DNA of 64,000 nucleotides from UBA4615 sp964399635 (GTDB lineage Bacteria > Pseudomonadota > Gammaproteobacteria > Burkholderiales > Burkholderiaceae_E). The notes below the pieces were generated by a model. The model worked only from the letters and a program-made list of their open reading frames with translations, did no database searches and had not been told where the DNA came from. The stretch spans positions 4,767 to 68,766 of the forward strand of contig CAYNRU010000050.1 of the NCBI GenBank assembly GCA_964399635.1, written 5' to 3'. This document shows, piece after piece, positions 32,314 through 40,972 of the stretch (position 1 is its first letter; every line of letters starts with the position of its first letter). A program made the translations under genes and the position numbers.

Positions 32314-33900
32314 TTACTTGACCGTCGGGGGCGTCTCGAAGGAGTGGTATGGCGCCGGCGACGGCAACGTCCACTCCAGGCCCTGCGCGCTCTCCCACAC
32401 CTGCGCGGTGGCGGGCTTGCCGCCACGGATGCACTTGAGGATGACGGCGAGGAAGACCAGTTGCGACAGGCCGAAGCCGAGTGCGCCGATCGAGGCCACC
32501 ATGTTGAAGTCGGCGAACTGCATCGGGTAGTCGGCGTAGCGGCGCGGCATGCCGGCCAGCCCGAGGAAGTGCATCGGGAAGAAGGTGATGTTGAAGGTGA
32601 TCATCGACGCCCAGAAGTGGAACTGGCCCCACTTCTCGTCGTACATGTGGCCGGTCCACTTGGGCAGCCAGTAGTAGGTGCCCGCGAACAGCGCGAACAG
32701 CGAACCCGCGACCAGCACGTAGTGGAAGTGCGCCACCACGTAGTAGGTGTCGTGCAGCTGGATGTCGAGCGGTGCGACCGACAGGATGATGCCGGTCAGG
32801 CCGCCGAGGGTGAACACGAAGATGAAGCCGATCGCGAACAGCATCGGCGTCTCGAAGGTCATCGCGCCGCGCCACATCGTGGCCACCCAGTTGAAGATCT
32901 TCACGCCCGTGGGCACCGCGATCAGCATCGTCGCGTACATGAAGAACAGCTGGCCGGTCACCGGCATGCCGGTGGTGAACATGTGATGCGCCCACACGAT
33001 GAACGACAGGATCGCGATGGACGCGGTCGCGTACACCATGGAGCTGTAGCCGAACAGGCGCTTGCGCGAGAAGGTCGGGATGATCTCGCTCACGATCCCG
33101 AAGGCCGGCAGGATCATGATGTAGACCTCGGGGTGCCCGAAGAACCAGAAGATGTGCTGGTACATCACCGGGTCGCCGCCGCCGGCCGCGTTGAAGAACG
33201 AGGTGCCGAAATGGCGGTCGGTCAGCACCATCGTGATCGCGCCGGCCAGCACGGGCATGACGGCGATCAGCAGGTAGGCGGTGATCAGCCAGGTCCAGAC
33301 GAACAGCGGCATCTTCATCAGCGTCATCCCGGGGGCGCGCATGTTGAGGATGGTGGTGATGATGTTGATCGAACCCATGATCGACGACGCGCCCAGGATG
33401 TGGATCGCGAAGATCGCCATGTCCATGCCGACGCCCATCTGCACCGACAGCGGCGCGTACAGGGTCCAGCCGGCTGCGGTGGCGCCGCCCGGCACGAAGA
33501 ACGAGCCCACCAGCAGCAGCGCCGCCGGCGGCAGCAGCCAGAAGCTGAAGTTGTTCATCCGCGCGAAGGCCATGTCGGCCGCGCCGATCATCAGCGGGAC
33601 CTGCCAGTTCGCGAACCCGACGAAGGCCGGCATGATCGCGCCGAACACCATGATCAGGCCGTGCATGGTGGTCAGCTGGTTGAAGAACTCCGGCTGGACG
33701 TACTGCAGGCCGGGCTGGAAGAGCTCGGCGCGGATCGTCAGCGCGAGCACGCCGCCCGACAGCAGCATGACGAAGCTGAACCACAGGTACATCGTGCCGA
33801 TGTCCTTGTGGTTGGTGGCGAAGAGCCAGCGGCGCCATCCGGTCGGATGGTCGTGCGCATGGTCGTCGTGGCCGGCATGGTGGTCCAGAACTGCACTCAT
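32314..33900 (-). CDS. ctaD: Cytochrome c oxidase subunit I
   Basis: A 528-residue haem-copper oxidase subunit with 12 spans. The start ATG 33900 follows AGGAG at good spacing. Signature blocks are FATNHKDIGTMY, YQHIFWFFGHPEVYIM (CuB His and the cross-linked Tyr), WAHHMFTTG (the paired CuB histidines), and HDTYYVVAHFHYVL (haem ligands). The His/Asp-rich N-terminus HHAGHDDHAHDH is a usual Burkholderiales feature. It is the catalytic core of the aa3-type oxidase, with ctaC upstream. Confidence 0.97.
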   Translation of the reverse strand: MSAVLDHHAGHDDHAHDHPTGWRRWLFATNHKDIGTMYLWFSFVMLLSGGVLALTIRAELFQPGLQYVQPEFFNQLTTMHGLIMVFGAIMPAFVGFANWQVPLMIGAADMAFARMNNFSFWLLPPAALLLVGSFFVPGGATAAGWTLYAPLSVQMGVGMDMAIFAIHILGASSIMGSINIITTILNMRAPGMTLMKMPLFVWTWLITAYLLIAVMPVLAGAITMVLTDRHFGTSFFNAAGGGDPVMYQHIFWFFGHPEVYIMILPAFGIVSEIIPTFSRKRLFGYSSMVYATASIAILSFIVWAHHMFTTGMPVTGQLFFMYATMLIAVPTGVKIFNWVATMWRGAMTFETPMLFAIGFIFVFTLGGLTGIILSVAPLDIQLHDTYYVVAHFHYVLVAGSLFALFAGTYYWLPKWTGHMYDEKWGQFHFWASMITFNITFFPMHFLGLAGMPRRYADYPMQFADFNMVASIGALGFGLSQLVFLAVILKCIRGGKPATAQVWESAQGLEWTLPSPAPYHSFETPPTVK

Positions 33901-33961
33901 CGACTGCTCCTGATCTCGATCTCTTCGGCGACTGACTGGCGGTGGCTCGGGGGATGCCCGG

Positions 33962-35140
33962 TCACTTGCGCGAGGACTTGAAGTCCAGCGGCTGCACGAC
34001 GTTGTCCTCGGCCTTGTTGCCCCAGGCATTGCGGGTGTAGGTGGCGACCGCCGCCAACTCCACGTCGCTCAGCTGCTTGTAGGACGCCATCGAGGTGCCC
34101 TGCTTGCCGTTGAGCAGCAGGGCGATCTGGTCGTCCTGCTTGCCGAGCACGACCTTGGACCCCTCGAGCGCCGGGAACGCGCCGGGCACACCCTTGCCGG
34201 TGGCCTGGTGGCAGGCAACGCAGTTGGCTGCGTAGACCTTCTGGCCCCGGTCGGTCAGGTCGGCGACCTGCCACTCCTTGTTGGGGTCGTCGGCCTTGGC
34301 CAGCATCTCCTTCTTCTTGCCGTCGGCCCAGACGCGGTAGTCCTCCTGGCTCTTGACCTCGACGACGATCGGCATGAACGCATGGTTCTTGCCGCAGAGT
34401 TCGGCACAGGCGCCGCGGAAGGTGCCGACCTTCTCGGCACGGAACCAGGTGTCGCGCACGAAGCCGGGAATCGCATCCTGCTTGACGCCGAAGGCCGGCA
34501 CCATCCAGGCATGGATCACGTCGCTGGCGGTGACGACCATGCGGATCTTCTGGCCGACCGGAACCACCAGCGGGTAGTCGACCTCGAGCAGGTAGGTATC
34601 GGACTTGGGCTCGAGGCCCTGGATCTGGGCCTGCGGGGTCGACAGGCCCGACAGGAAGGACACGCCTGCGCCCTCGCCTTTCAGGTATTCGTAGCCCCAC
34701 TTCCACTGATAGCCGGTCGCCTTGATGGTCAGATCGGCCTGAGAGGTGTCCTTCTGCTCGATCACCATGCTGGTGGCCGGGATCGCGAGGCCCACCACGA
34801 TCAGGAAGGGCACGATCGTCCAGGCGATCTCGACGGCGGTGCTCTCATGGAAATCGGCCGGCTTGGCGCCGCGGGACTTACGGTGCGCCCACATCGAGTA
34901 GAACATCACCCCGAAGACCGCGACGAAGATCGCCAGGCACACGATCATCAGCAGATTGTGGATCCACCACTGGTCGGCGGCGATCCGGGTCACACCCTGC
35001 GTCAGGTTGAGCTGGTTGACGCCGGGCCCGCCGGGCATGTCGTTGACGGCCCAGGCCATGCCTGCGCCCAGCACGCCCCCTACGGCGGCCAGCGCCTGCG
35101 TCAGAGTCCGTGCCCCGTGCTTGCTCGTTTGCCGTGCCAT
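33962..35140 (-). CDS. ctaC: Cytochrome c oxidase subunit II with fused cytochrome c domain
   Basis: A 392-residue protein. An N-terminal signal-like segment (TQALAAVGGVLGAGMAWA) is followed by two spans at about residues 62-82 and 105-125. The periplasmic CuA site is CAELCGKNHAFM. A C-terminal class I cytochrome c domain is fused on, with the haem site CVACH and a later GTSMASY that likely supplies the axial Met. This makes it a caa3-like subunit II. The start ATG 35140 gives MARQTSKHG; it lies 14 nt after the DUF2244 gene's stop. Confidence 0.95.
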   Translation of the reverse strand: MARQTSKHGARTLTQALAAVGGVLGAGMAWAVNDMPGGPGVNQLNLTQGVTRIAADQWWIHNLLMIVCLAIFVAVFGVMFYSMWAHRKSRGAKPADFHESTAVEIAWTIVPFLIVVGLAIPATSMVIEQKDTSQADLTIKATGYQWKWGYEYLKGEGAGVSFLSGLSTPQAQIQGLEPKSDTYLLEVDYPLVVPVGQKIRMVVTASDVIHAWMVPAFGVKQDAIPGFVRDTWFRAEKVGTFRGACAELCGKNHAFMPIVVEVKSQEDYRVWADGKKKEMLAKADDPNKEWQVADLTDRGQKVYAANCVACHQATGKGVPGAFPALEGSKVVLGKQDDQIALLLNGKQGTSMASYKQLSDVELAAVATYTRNAWGNKAEDNVVQPLDFKSSRK

Positions 35141-35154
35141 GCTCTCACCAAGAA

Positions 35155-35631
35155 TCAAGGTCGAATTCCCTGCAACTGCACCCGCAACTGTCTGGCCAGA
35201 TCGGGGCGGTCGGATTCGGGTACGAACCGCCCGACCTCGATCCTCCGCCCTTTTGCGACCAGGCCGATCAATTCCCGCTTCGTGCCCGTGTATTCCACTC
35301 GCGTCCACGCAGGCGTGCACTCCTCGCGGCGCAGGCGCTCCGCCCGGCAGGTCTCCACGAGGAGGCAGTCCCGGCACAGCACGATTCGCTCGTAGTCGGC
35401 TGCATGCCGCGCGTAAATGAAGAACGCGGCGCCGAGGGCCAGCACCTCGATGCAGGCGAACGGCAGCACGACCCAGGCCCCCCGCGCGGTGAACACCGCT
35501 GCGATCGCCAGGCAGACCGTCGCGAGCGACGCGAAGATCAGTGCCAGCTGGCGCGGAGCGAGCGAGCAGTTGCGTTTGAGCAGCCACTCCTGCTGTTGCG
35601 CTGAAGAGACATGGATCCACGGATACTGCAT
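35155..35631 (-). CDS. DUF2244 membrane protein
   Basis: About 158 residues from ATG 35631; an ATG at 35655 is also in frame, but it would leave only about 9 nt of leader from the predicted transcription start. RRNCS-like KRNCSLAPRQLALIF leads into two spans (ASLATVCLAIAAVF and WVVLPFACIEVLALGAAFF). These are followed by YARHAADYERIVLCRDCLLVE and a C-terminal domain ending QLQGIRP. This is the DUF2244 layout, and these proteins are regularly found upstream of ctaC in betaproteobacteria. The function is unknown. Confidence 0.8.
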   Translation of the reverse strand: MQYPWIHVSSAQQQEWLLKRNCSLAPRQLALIFASLATVCLAIAAVFTARGAWVVLPFACIEVLALGAAFFIYARHAADYERIVLCRDCLLVETCRAERLRREECTPAWTRVEYTGTKRELIGLVAKGRRIEVGRFVPESDRPDLARQLRVQLQGIRP

Positions 35632-35670
35632 CGGGAACGGCTTTGGGCAGTGCATCAGGCGCAACGCCCA

Positions 35671-35699
35671 ATTATAGGCGCTCGGCCCGATGCCCAGCA
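35671..35699 (-). promoter_or_regulatory. Sigma-70-type promoter of the cytochrome oxidase operon
   Basis: On the minus strand TTGCTG and TATAAT (35671-35676) are separated by an 18-nt spacer. The -10 hexamer is a perfect consensus. Predicted start is near 35664, just upstream of the DUF2244 gene, so DUF2244-ctaC-ctaD-assembly ORF-ctaG-DUF2970-ctaE could be one transcript. Confidence 0.55.
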
Positions 35700-35824
35700 A
35701 GCAGGCGCCCCGCTGCTGCGGCGCAACAGTCGGACCGACGGCAACGCGCCTGGCGACAGCCGCGTCGGCGATACCCAAAGGCGAGCGCTCACTCTCGATG
35801 CAACGAACGACGTAGCCCGCGTGA

Positions 35825-36751
35825 TCAGCGGGCACGACGCACCCGGGTCCGGAACTCGACGGGGGCGTAGCCGTCCGGGCGTTTCTTGCGGGCACCGCAC
35901 CAGGCGTGGCCGTAGACGAGCTCGACGCTCGTCGACAGCGCCGCCGCGGGGTCGCCGGCGCGCAGGCGCGATGCCAGGGCGGCGAGCGCACGGTCACGAC
36001 GGCGCGGCGTGGCGAGCCCGAGCGGGCGGCCGCGGCGAGCATCCCCGCCCAGGGCGCGGAGCTCGGCGAGCATGCGCGCCGGGTCGGTCCAGGTGACGGT
36101 GAGGCGCTCGACGTCCATGACCGGATCGGCGAATCCGGCAGCGATCAGCGCGTCACCGATGTCGTGCAGGTCGGGCAGCGCCGGCAGCGCCACACCGGCC
36201 CGGCGCAGCTCGGCGAGCGAGTCGACCCCGAACGCGCTGAACATCAGCAGGCCCTCGGGACGGATCACCCTGTACCACTCGTCGATCGCGGCCGGGACGT
36301 CATCGAACCAGTGGAAGGCGAGGTTGGACCAGACCAGGTCGGCGCTGGCGTCGGCCAGCGGCAACCGGTGGGCGTCGCCGACGAGATAGCGGGCCAGCGG
36401 GCCGGCGGGGGCAGGCACGCCGCCGCGTCCGGTCAGCCGCCGCGCGAGGCCCTGCGCCCAGGCGCCCAGGCCGGGCCGGTCCAGCGCCCGGGCCTGCGCG
36501 ACGCGGCGCGGCGACAGGTCGATGCCGAGCGCCTCGGCCTGCGGCCAGCGGGCTCGCAGGCGCCGCACACCGTCGCCGAGTCCGCAACCGACGTCGAGAA
36601 TCCGAGACGGCTCGAGACGAACCAGGTCGAGCCGCTCGAACATGCGCCGCTCGACCTCGCGAAGCAGGAACTCGGCCGGATCCTGACGCGCCGAGCGACG
36701 ATCGAACTGCCGGCGCACGGCCGAACGGTCTAGGTCTGAAGGCTCGGGCAT
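35825..36751 (-). CDS. BioC-like SAM-dependent methyltransferase
   Basis: A 308-residue class I methyltransferase. Motif I is RILDVGCGLGDGVRRL (residues about 49-64), followed by GIDLSPRRVAQAR. LVWSNLAFHWFDDVPAAIDE and VIRPEGLLMFSAFG match motifs seen in BioC (malonyl-ACP O-methyltransferase), as do the long C-terminal region and VRRQFDRRSA at the N-terminus. The biotin genes are not present, so the biotin role is likely but unproven. It is divergent from comF by 40 nt, an arrangement common in Burkholderiales. Confidence 0.75.
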   Translation of the reverse strand: MPEPSDLDRSAVRRQFDRRSARQDPAEFLLREVERRMFERLDLVRLEPSRILDVGCGLGDGVRRLRARWPQAEALGIDLSPRRVAQARALDRPGLGAWAQGLARRLTGRGGVPAPAGPLARYLVGDAHRLPLADASADLVWSNLAFHWFDDVPAAIDEWYRVIRPEGLLMFSAFGVDSLAELRRAGVALPALPDLHDIGDALIAAGFADPVMDVERLTVTWTDPARMLAELRALGGDARRGRPLGLATPRRRDRALAALASRLRAGDPAAALSTSVELVYGHAWCGARKKRPDGYAPVEFRTRVRRAR

Positions 36752-36791
36752 ACCGGCTCGAGTATACGGGCGCAGGCGTTAGCCTTGCGGC

Positions 36792-37532
36792 ATGACTCCG
36801 ATCACCCTGGCGGGGCTGCAGCGCACCCTGCGACGCCGTCTCGACGGCTGGCTCGATCACCTCGCACCGCGCGCCTGCGCGCTGTGCGGCGCGGGTCTCG
36901 CGCCCGGGGCCTTCCCCGGCCTGTGCGGGGGCTGCCTGCAGGCGATGCCTGGCGCCCGGCGCGTCCGCTGCGCGCGCTGCGCGCTGCCCGTGCAGGGCGC
37001 CTGCCTGGCCTGCGCCGAGGCCGACCTGCCCTTCGACAGGGCCCTGGCCGCGGCCGACTACGCGCCGCCCCTGGACCGGCTGGTGACCTCGATGAAGTTC
37101 GGGCGCCAGCTGGGTCTGGCGCGGCCGCTCGGCGAGGTGCTGGCCGCCAGCTGGCTGGGCGCTCCCGACGCGCCGCCGCTCGATTGCCTGGTGCCGGTGC
37201 CGCTCGGCGCGGCCCGGCTCGCGCAGCGCGGCTTCAACCAGGCGCTCGAGATGGCCCGGGCGATGTCGGCCGCGCTCGCCGCGCCGCTGCCGGTCCACCC
37301 GCGCCGCCTGCTGCGGGTCCGCGAGACGCCTGCGCAGGCCGGGCTGGGGCTGGCCGACCGGCGCCGCAACCTGGTGGGCTGCTTCGCCTGCGACCAGGGC
37401 CTCGACGGCCTGCGCGTGGGCCTGGTCGACGACGTGATGACCAGCGGAAGCACCCTTTCCGAGGCCGCGCGCGCGCTGCGGCGCGCCGGCGCCGCGTCGG
37501 TCGTCGCGCTGGTGGTGGCGCGGGCCGACTGA
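36792..37532 (+). CDS. comF: ComF-family phosphoribosyltransferase-like protein
   Basis: A 246-residue protein. The N-terminus has zinc-finger-like cysteines: CALCG, CGGC, CARCALPV and CLAC (residues about 30-75). The C-terminal phosphoribosyltransferase domain includes LVPVPLGAARLAQRGFNQA and the PRPP loop VGLVDDVMTSGSTLSEAA (about 210-227). ComF proteins act in natural transformation and possibly DNA uptake or processing. It is followed by trmL after about 70 nt, a conserved pairing. Confidence 0.9.
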   Translation: MTPITLAGLQRTLRRRLDGWLDHLAPRACALCGAGLAPGAFPGLCGGCLQAMPGARRVRCARCALPVQGACLACAEADLPFDRALAAADYAPPLDRLVTSMKFGRQLGLARPLGEVLAASWLGAPDAPPLDCLVPVPLGAARLAQRGFNQALEMARAMSAALAAPLPVHPRRLLRVRETPAQAGLGLADRRRNLVGCFACDQGLDGLRVGLVDDVMTSGSTLSEAARALRRAGAASVVALVVARAD

Positions 37533-37604
37533 CCGGCCGGCCGACTGGCCGACGCCGCCCGCGCCGCCTTGCGGGCCGCCCGCCAGGCCTTAGACTGCGT
37601 GCCG

Positions 37605-38075
37605 ATGTTCAATGTCGTACTCGTCCACCCCGAGATCCCCCCGAACACCGGCAACGTGATCCGGCTGTGCGCGAACACCGGCGCGCGACTGCACCTGGTC
37701 GAGCCGCTGGGCTTCGAGCTGGACGACGCCAGGCTCAGGCGCGCCGGCCTGGACTACCACGAGTGGGCGCCCCTGACGGTGCATCGCGACTGGTCGTCGC
37801 TGCTGCGCGATGCCCGGCCCGATCCGCAGCGCACGTTCGCACTCACCACCGCGGGCACGATCGGCCCGTCGCGGGTCGCGTTCCGCGAGGACGACTGGCT
37901 GGTGTTCGGCGCGGAGAGCGCCGGACTGCCGGCCGAGGTGGTCGGGCAGATCCCGCCGGCGCGACGGCTACGGCTGCCGATGCGCCCCGGCAACCGCAGC
38001 CTGAATCTCTCGAACGCGGTCGCGGTGGTGGTCTTCGAGGCCTGGCGCCAGCTGGGCTACGCCGGCGGCGGCTGA
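37605..38075 (+). CDS. trmL: tRNA (cytidine(34)-2'-O)-methyltransferase
   Basis: A 156-residue SPOUT methyltransferase. ATG 37605 gives MFNVVLVHPEIPPNTGNVIR, the standard N-terminus, and the knot region includes LVFGAESAGLPAEVV, RLRLPMRPGNRSLNLSNAVA and VVFEAWRQLGY. The enzyme methylates the wobble nucleotide of tRNA-Leu. The gene's 3' end overlaps the convergent IclR gene by 19 nt. In related genomes gpsA comes next; here a 9-kb block intervenes. Confidence 0.95.
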   Translation: MFNVVLVHPEIPPNTGNVIRLCANTGARLHLVEPLGFELDDARLRRAGLDYHEWAPLTVHRDWSSLLRDARPDPQRTFALTTAGTIGPSRVAFREDDWLVFGAESAGLPAEVVGQIPPARRLRLPMRPGNRSLNLSNAVAVVVFEAWRQLGYAGGG

Positions 38076-38950
38076 GCGCCGGGTGCGCCCAGGCGCGCGC
38101 AGATCGTGGCCACCGACCCGGCCTGCATCTGGCGCGCGTCGGCCACCGTCACCGTCAGGTCGCGATGCGCGAGATAGGTCTGCAGCAGCGTCGCGATCGC
38201 GTCGCCGTGACGATCGAGGATCGGGAAGCAGATGTCGGTGATGCCCGGCAGCGTGTCGCTGCGGCGCTGCTCCCAGCCGCGCCGCCGGATGGTGTCCAGG
38301 TTGCGCTCGAGCGACTCGCGCGATGGCGGGGCCGGATCCCCATCGAGCAGCTCGGCGGTCAGCTCGGCGCGCCGCGCCGGCTGCTGGAAGGCGGTCAGCA
38401 CGCGCGCCGACGTGCGGTCGGTGCGGAACGGGAAATGCGCGCCCTGGCGGACCGAGAAGCCCATCGACCCGGGGCTGTCGACCTGCGCGAGCACCAGGAT
38501 CCGGCGCTCGCGGTACACCACGAGGTGGTTCGACTGGCCGGTCCGGCGCGCGAGCAACCGCATCTCGGGCAGCGCCGCCGACAGCAGCCGGTTGACCGGC
38601 GCCTGGCGGTGGGCGAGCTCGAACAGCGTCAGCGTGGTCGCATAGGCGCCCTCGGCGCTGCGCGCGATCCAGCCGCGCCGCTCGAGGACCTCGAGCATCC
38701 GGAAGATCTCGCTCGCCGAGCGGCCCAGGCGCTGCGCGATCTGGTTCTGCGTGAGCGCCTCGGGCTCGCCTGCAAGCAGCTCGACGATGTCGAGCCCCTT
38801 CTCGAGCGCCGGGGCCTGGTAGCGCGCAGCGCCCGCGGCCGCCGAGCCCCCCGAGCCCGCCCTGCCGGCGCGGCGCGGCGCGGCTGTCGGCAGCGCGCCG
38901 CGGCGCGTCGGGACCACGTCGGGGGCGGCGGAAGGCGGCTTCCTTGACAT
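38057..38950 (-). CDS. IclR-family transcriptional regulator
   Basis: A 297-residue regulator with a Pro/Ala/Arg-rich N-terminal extension of about 45 residues. The winged helix is EKGLDIVELLAGEPEALTQN and QIAQRLGRSASEIFRMLEVL. The effector domain contains HLVVYRERRILVLAQVDSPG and ITDICFPILDRHGDAIATL. It is divergent from the PhyH dioxygenase and TRAP genes across about 100 nt, so it most likely controls them. A 15-bp palindrome in that gap is a candidate operator. The effector is unknown. Confidence 0.9.
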   Translation of the reverse strand: MSRKPPSAAPDVVPTRRGALPTAAPRRAGRAGSGGSAAAGAARYQAPALEKGLDIVELLAGEPEALTQNQIAQRLGRSASEIFRMLEVLERRGWIARSAEGAYATTLTLFELAHRQAPVNRLLSAALPEMRLLARRTGQSNHLVVYRERRILVLAQVDSPGSMGFSVRQGAHFPFRTDRTSARVLTAFQQPARRAELTAELLDGDPAPPSRESLERNLDTIRRRGWEQRRSDTLPGITDICFPILDRHGDAIATLLQTYLAHRDLTVTVADARQMQAGSVATICARLGAPGAQPPPA

Positions 38951-38966
38951 AGGCTGATTTTAGGGG

Positions 38967-38981
38967 TGAAACTGCGCTTCA
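38967..38981. promoter_or_regulatory. Palindromic candidate IclR operator
   Basis: The 15-mer TGAAACTGCGCTTCA reads TGAAnCnnnGnTTCA on both strands, and a wider GATTTT/AAAATC pair (38957-38962 and 38989-38994 or nearby) frames it. IclR regulators usually bind palindromes of this length in divergent promoters. It lies 17 nt from the regulator's start and about 70 nt from the PhyH start. Confidence 0.45.
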
Positions 38982-39051
38982 GGTATGAAAATCGCAGCCG
39001 CCACCGGTGCCGGCACGCGCAGGGGCCCGGAGCGGCCCGGGGAGACGCAAG

Positions 39052-39900
39052 TTGGGTAAGGTCCTCACAGACGCGCAGGTCGATGCCTATCGGCGCGACG
39101 GTATCCAGTTCCCCATCGACGTGATGCCGCCGGACGAGGCCGCAGCGCTGCTCGCCCGACTGCAGGCCGCCGAGGCCGAGCACGGCGGGCGCCTGCCCCC
39201 GCGGATCAACCAGAAGCCGCACCTGCTCTACCCGTGGATGGCGGACCTCGTGCGCGATCCGCGGATCCTCGACGCCGTCGAGGACGTCCTCGGCCCGGAC
39301 CTGCTCTGCTGGAGCGCCCAGTTCTTCGCCAAGAACGCGCACGACCCGTCCTACGTGTCCTGGCATCAGGACGGCACCTACTGGGGCCTGTCCTCGCCGG
39401 ACGTGGTGACCGCCTGGGTCGCGCTCACGCCGTCGGTGCCCGAGAATGGCTGCATGCAGGTCGTGCCGGGCACGCAGACGCGCCCGGTCGAGCACCTCGA
39501 CACCTTCGCGGAGCGCAACCTGCTGTCGCGCGGCCAGGAGATCGCCGTCGAGGTGAAGCCCGAGGACGTGGTCCCGGTGGTGCTCGCGCCCGGACAGATG
39601 TCGCTGCACCACGTACTGATCTTCCACGGCTCGGAGCCCAACACCGCCGACTACCGGCGCGTCGGCTTCGCGATCCGCTACATCCCGACCCACGTACGCC
39701 AGGTGAACGGCCCGCGCGAGAGCGCTATGCTCGTGCGCGGCACCGATCGGCATGGCCACTTCGACCTGGAGCCGGCGCCCGAGGCCCAGATGCATCCGGA
39801 CGCGGTGGCGCGGCACGCCGACATCGTCGACCGGCAACTGAAGATCCTGTACGCAGGCGCCGCCAAAGGTGGCAAGCTCGGCGACACGATCGCACGCTGA
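39052..39900 (+). CDS. PhyH-family Fe(II)/2-oxoglutarate dioxygenase
   Basis: A 282-residue phytanoyl-CoA dioxygenase-like protein. TTG 39052 is the likely start because GGGGAG lies 8-9 nt upstream and the frame then begins LGKVLTDAQVDAYRRDG, the typical N-terminus. The iron-binding H-x-D is in SWHQDGTYWG (about residues 104-113), and the distal histidine and 2-oxoglutarate arginine are in HHVLIFHGSEPN and YRRVGFAIRY. The intact H-x-D argues for hydroxylation rather than halogenation. It leads a unit with a TRAP transporter; the substrate is presumably what the transporter imports. Confidence 0.85.
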   Translation: MGKVLTDAQVDAYRRDGIQFPIDVMPPDEAAALLARLQAAEAEHGGRLPPRINQKPHLLYPWMADLVRDPRILDAVEDVLGPDLLCWSAQFFAKNAHDPSYVSWHQDGTYWGLSSPDVVTAWVALTPSVPENGCMQVVPGTQTRPVEHLDTFAERNLLSRGQEIAVEVKPEDVVPVVLAPGQMSLHHVLIFHGSEPNTADYRRVGFAIRYIPTHVRQVNGPRESAMLVRGTDRHGHFDLEPAPEAQMHPDAVARHADIVDRQLKILYAGAAKGGKLGDTIAR

Positions 39901-39901
39901 A

Positions 39902-39924
39902 CCGTCCGGGCGCGGCCCGGACGG
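39902..39924 (+). promoter_or_regulatory. Strong intercistronic hairpin between PhyH and TRAP genes
   Basis: CCGTCCGGGC (39902-39911), the loop GCG, and GCCCGGACGG (39915-39924) form a perfect 10-bp stem starting one base after the PhyH stop. No T-run follows, so it is more likely an attenuator or an mRNA-stabilising element than a full terminator. The solute-binding protein gene begins 49 nt downstream. Confidence 0.6.
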
Positions 39925-39973
39925 ATCGAACACGACACGGCGACACGATGCGCCGCGATAACAGGGGGAGACC

Positions 39974-40972
39974 ATGAACACACCGTCCGCACCGCGCCGC
40001 ACCGCCGTCGCACTCGCCTTCGCCCTGGCCGCCGGCATCGCGCTGCCGGCCGCCGCGCAGGACCAGATCCGCATCCGCTTCGCCCATTCGCTGTCGACCA
40101 GCGAGCCGGCGCACCAGGCCGCCGAGTTCTTCGCGAAGAACGTCGCGGCCCGCACCAACGGCCGGGTGCAGATCCAGGTCTTCCCGGGCGAGCAGCTCGG
40201 GCCGGGCAAGGAGGTCAACGAGATGATCCGGCAGGGGGCGAACGTGATGAACATCACCGACCCCGGCTACATGTCCGACTTCGTGCCGGACATCGGCGTG
40301 CTCAACGGGCCCTACCTGATCAAGGACCCGGCCGACTACGACAAGCTGCTCGCCTCCGACTGGTACAAGGGCGTCGAGAAGCGGCTCGAGCAGGCCGGCT
40401 TCAAGATGATCATGGCCAACGGCTTCTTCGGCCAGCGTCACCTGATCGCTGACAAGCCGGTGCGCAAGCCCGAGGACATGGCCGGCATGACCGTGCGCGT
40501 GCCGCCCAACACGATGTGGATCGAGACCTTCAAGGCGATGGGCGCGCGCCCGACCACGGTCCAGTGGTCAGAGGTCTACAACGCGCTGCAGCAGAACGTC
40601 GTGGTCGGCGCCGAGGCGCCGCTCGGGTCGCTGTGGGGCTCCAAGCTGCAGGAGACCCGCAAGATCATCTCCACGACCGGCCACTTCACCGCGTTCGTGA
40701 TGTGGCCGATGAACATCAACTACTTCAACAAGCTGCCGGCCGACGTGCAGAAGGTGCTGCTCGAGGAAGGCTTCAAGGCCGGCGTCGAGCAGACCCGCCT
40801 GACGCTCGCGCTGCAGGACGACTACATCTCGAAGTTCAAGGCCGCCGGCGTGACCTTCGTGACGGACGTCGACATCGCCGCCTTCCAGAAGATCACCAGC
40901 CCGGTCTACAAGGCCTTCCCCAAGTGGACGCCGGGCCTGCACGAGACGGTGCTGAACGCGCTGAAGAAGTGA
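39974..40972 (+). CDS. dctP: TRAP transporter solute-binding protein (DctP family)
   Basis: A 332-residue periplasmic binding protein. The signal peptide is residues 1-28, cleaved at AAAQ. GGGGGAGACC lies just upstream of ATG 39974. Family features are IRFAHSLSTSEPAHQAAEFF, the ligand-binding arginine in GMTVRVPPNTMWIETFKAMG, and PTTVQWSEVYNALQQNVVVG. It delivers an organic acid-type ligand to the DctQM permease encoded next. The exact substrate cannot be predicted; the PhyH neighbour suggests an unusual hydroxylatable compound. Confidence 0.9.
   Translation: MNTPSAPRRTAVALAFALAAGIALPAAAQDQIRIRFAHSLSTSEPAHQAAEFFAKNVAARTNGRVQIQVFPGEQLGPGKEVNEMIRQGANVMNITDPGYMSDFVPDIGVLNGPYLIKDPADYDKLLASDWYKGVEKRLEQAGFKMIMANGFFGQRHLIADKPVRKPEDMAGMTVRVPPNTMWIETFKAMGARPTTVQWSEVYNALQQNVVVGAEAPLGSLWGSKLQETRKIISTTGHFTAFVMWPMNINYFNKLPADVQKVLLEEGFKAGVEQTRLTLALQDDYISKFKAAGVTFVTDVDIAAFQKITSPVYKAFPKWTPGLHETVLNALKK

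Noticed and set aside
32095..33981. A 628-codon plus-strand open frame opposite ctaD
   Set aside because: It is antisense to a textbook cytochrome oxidase subunit I and consists of charged low-complexity sequence.
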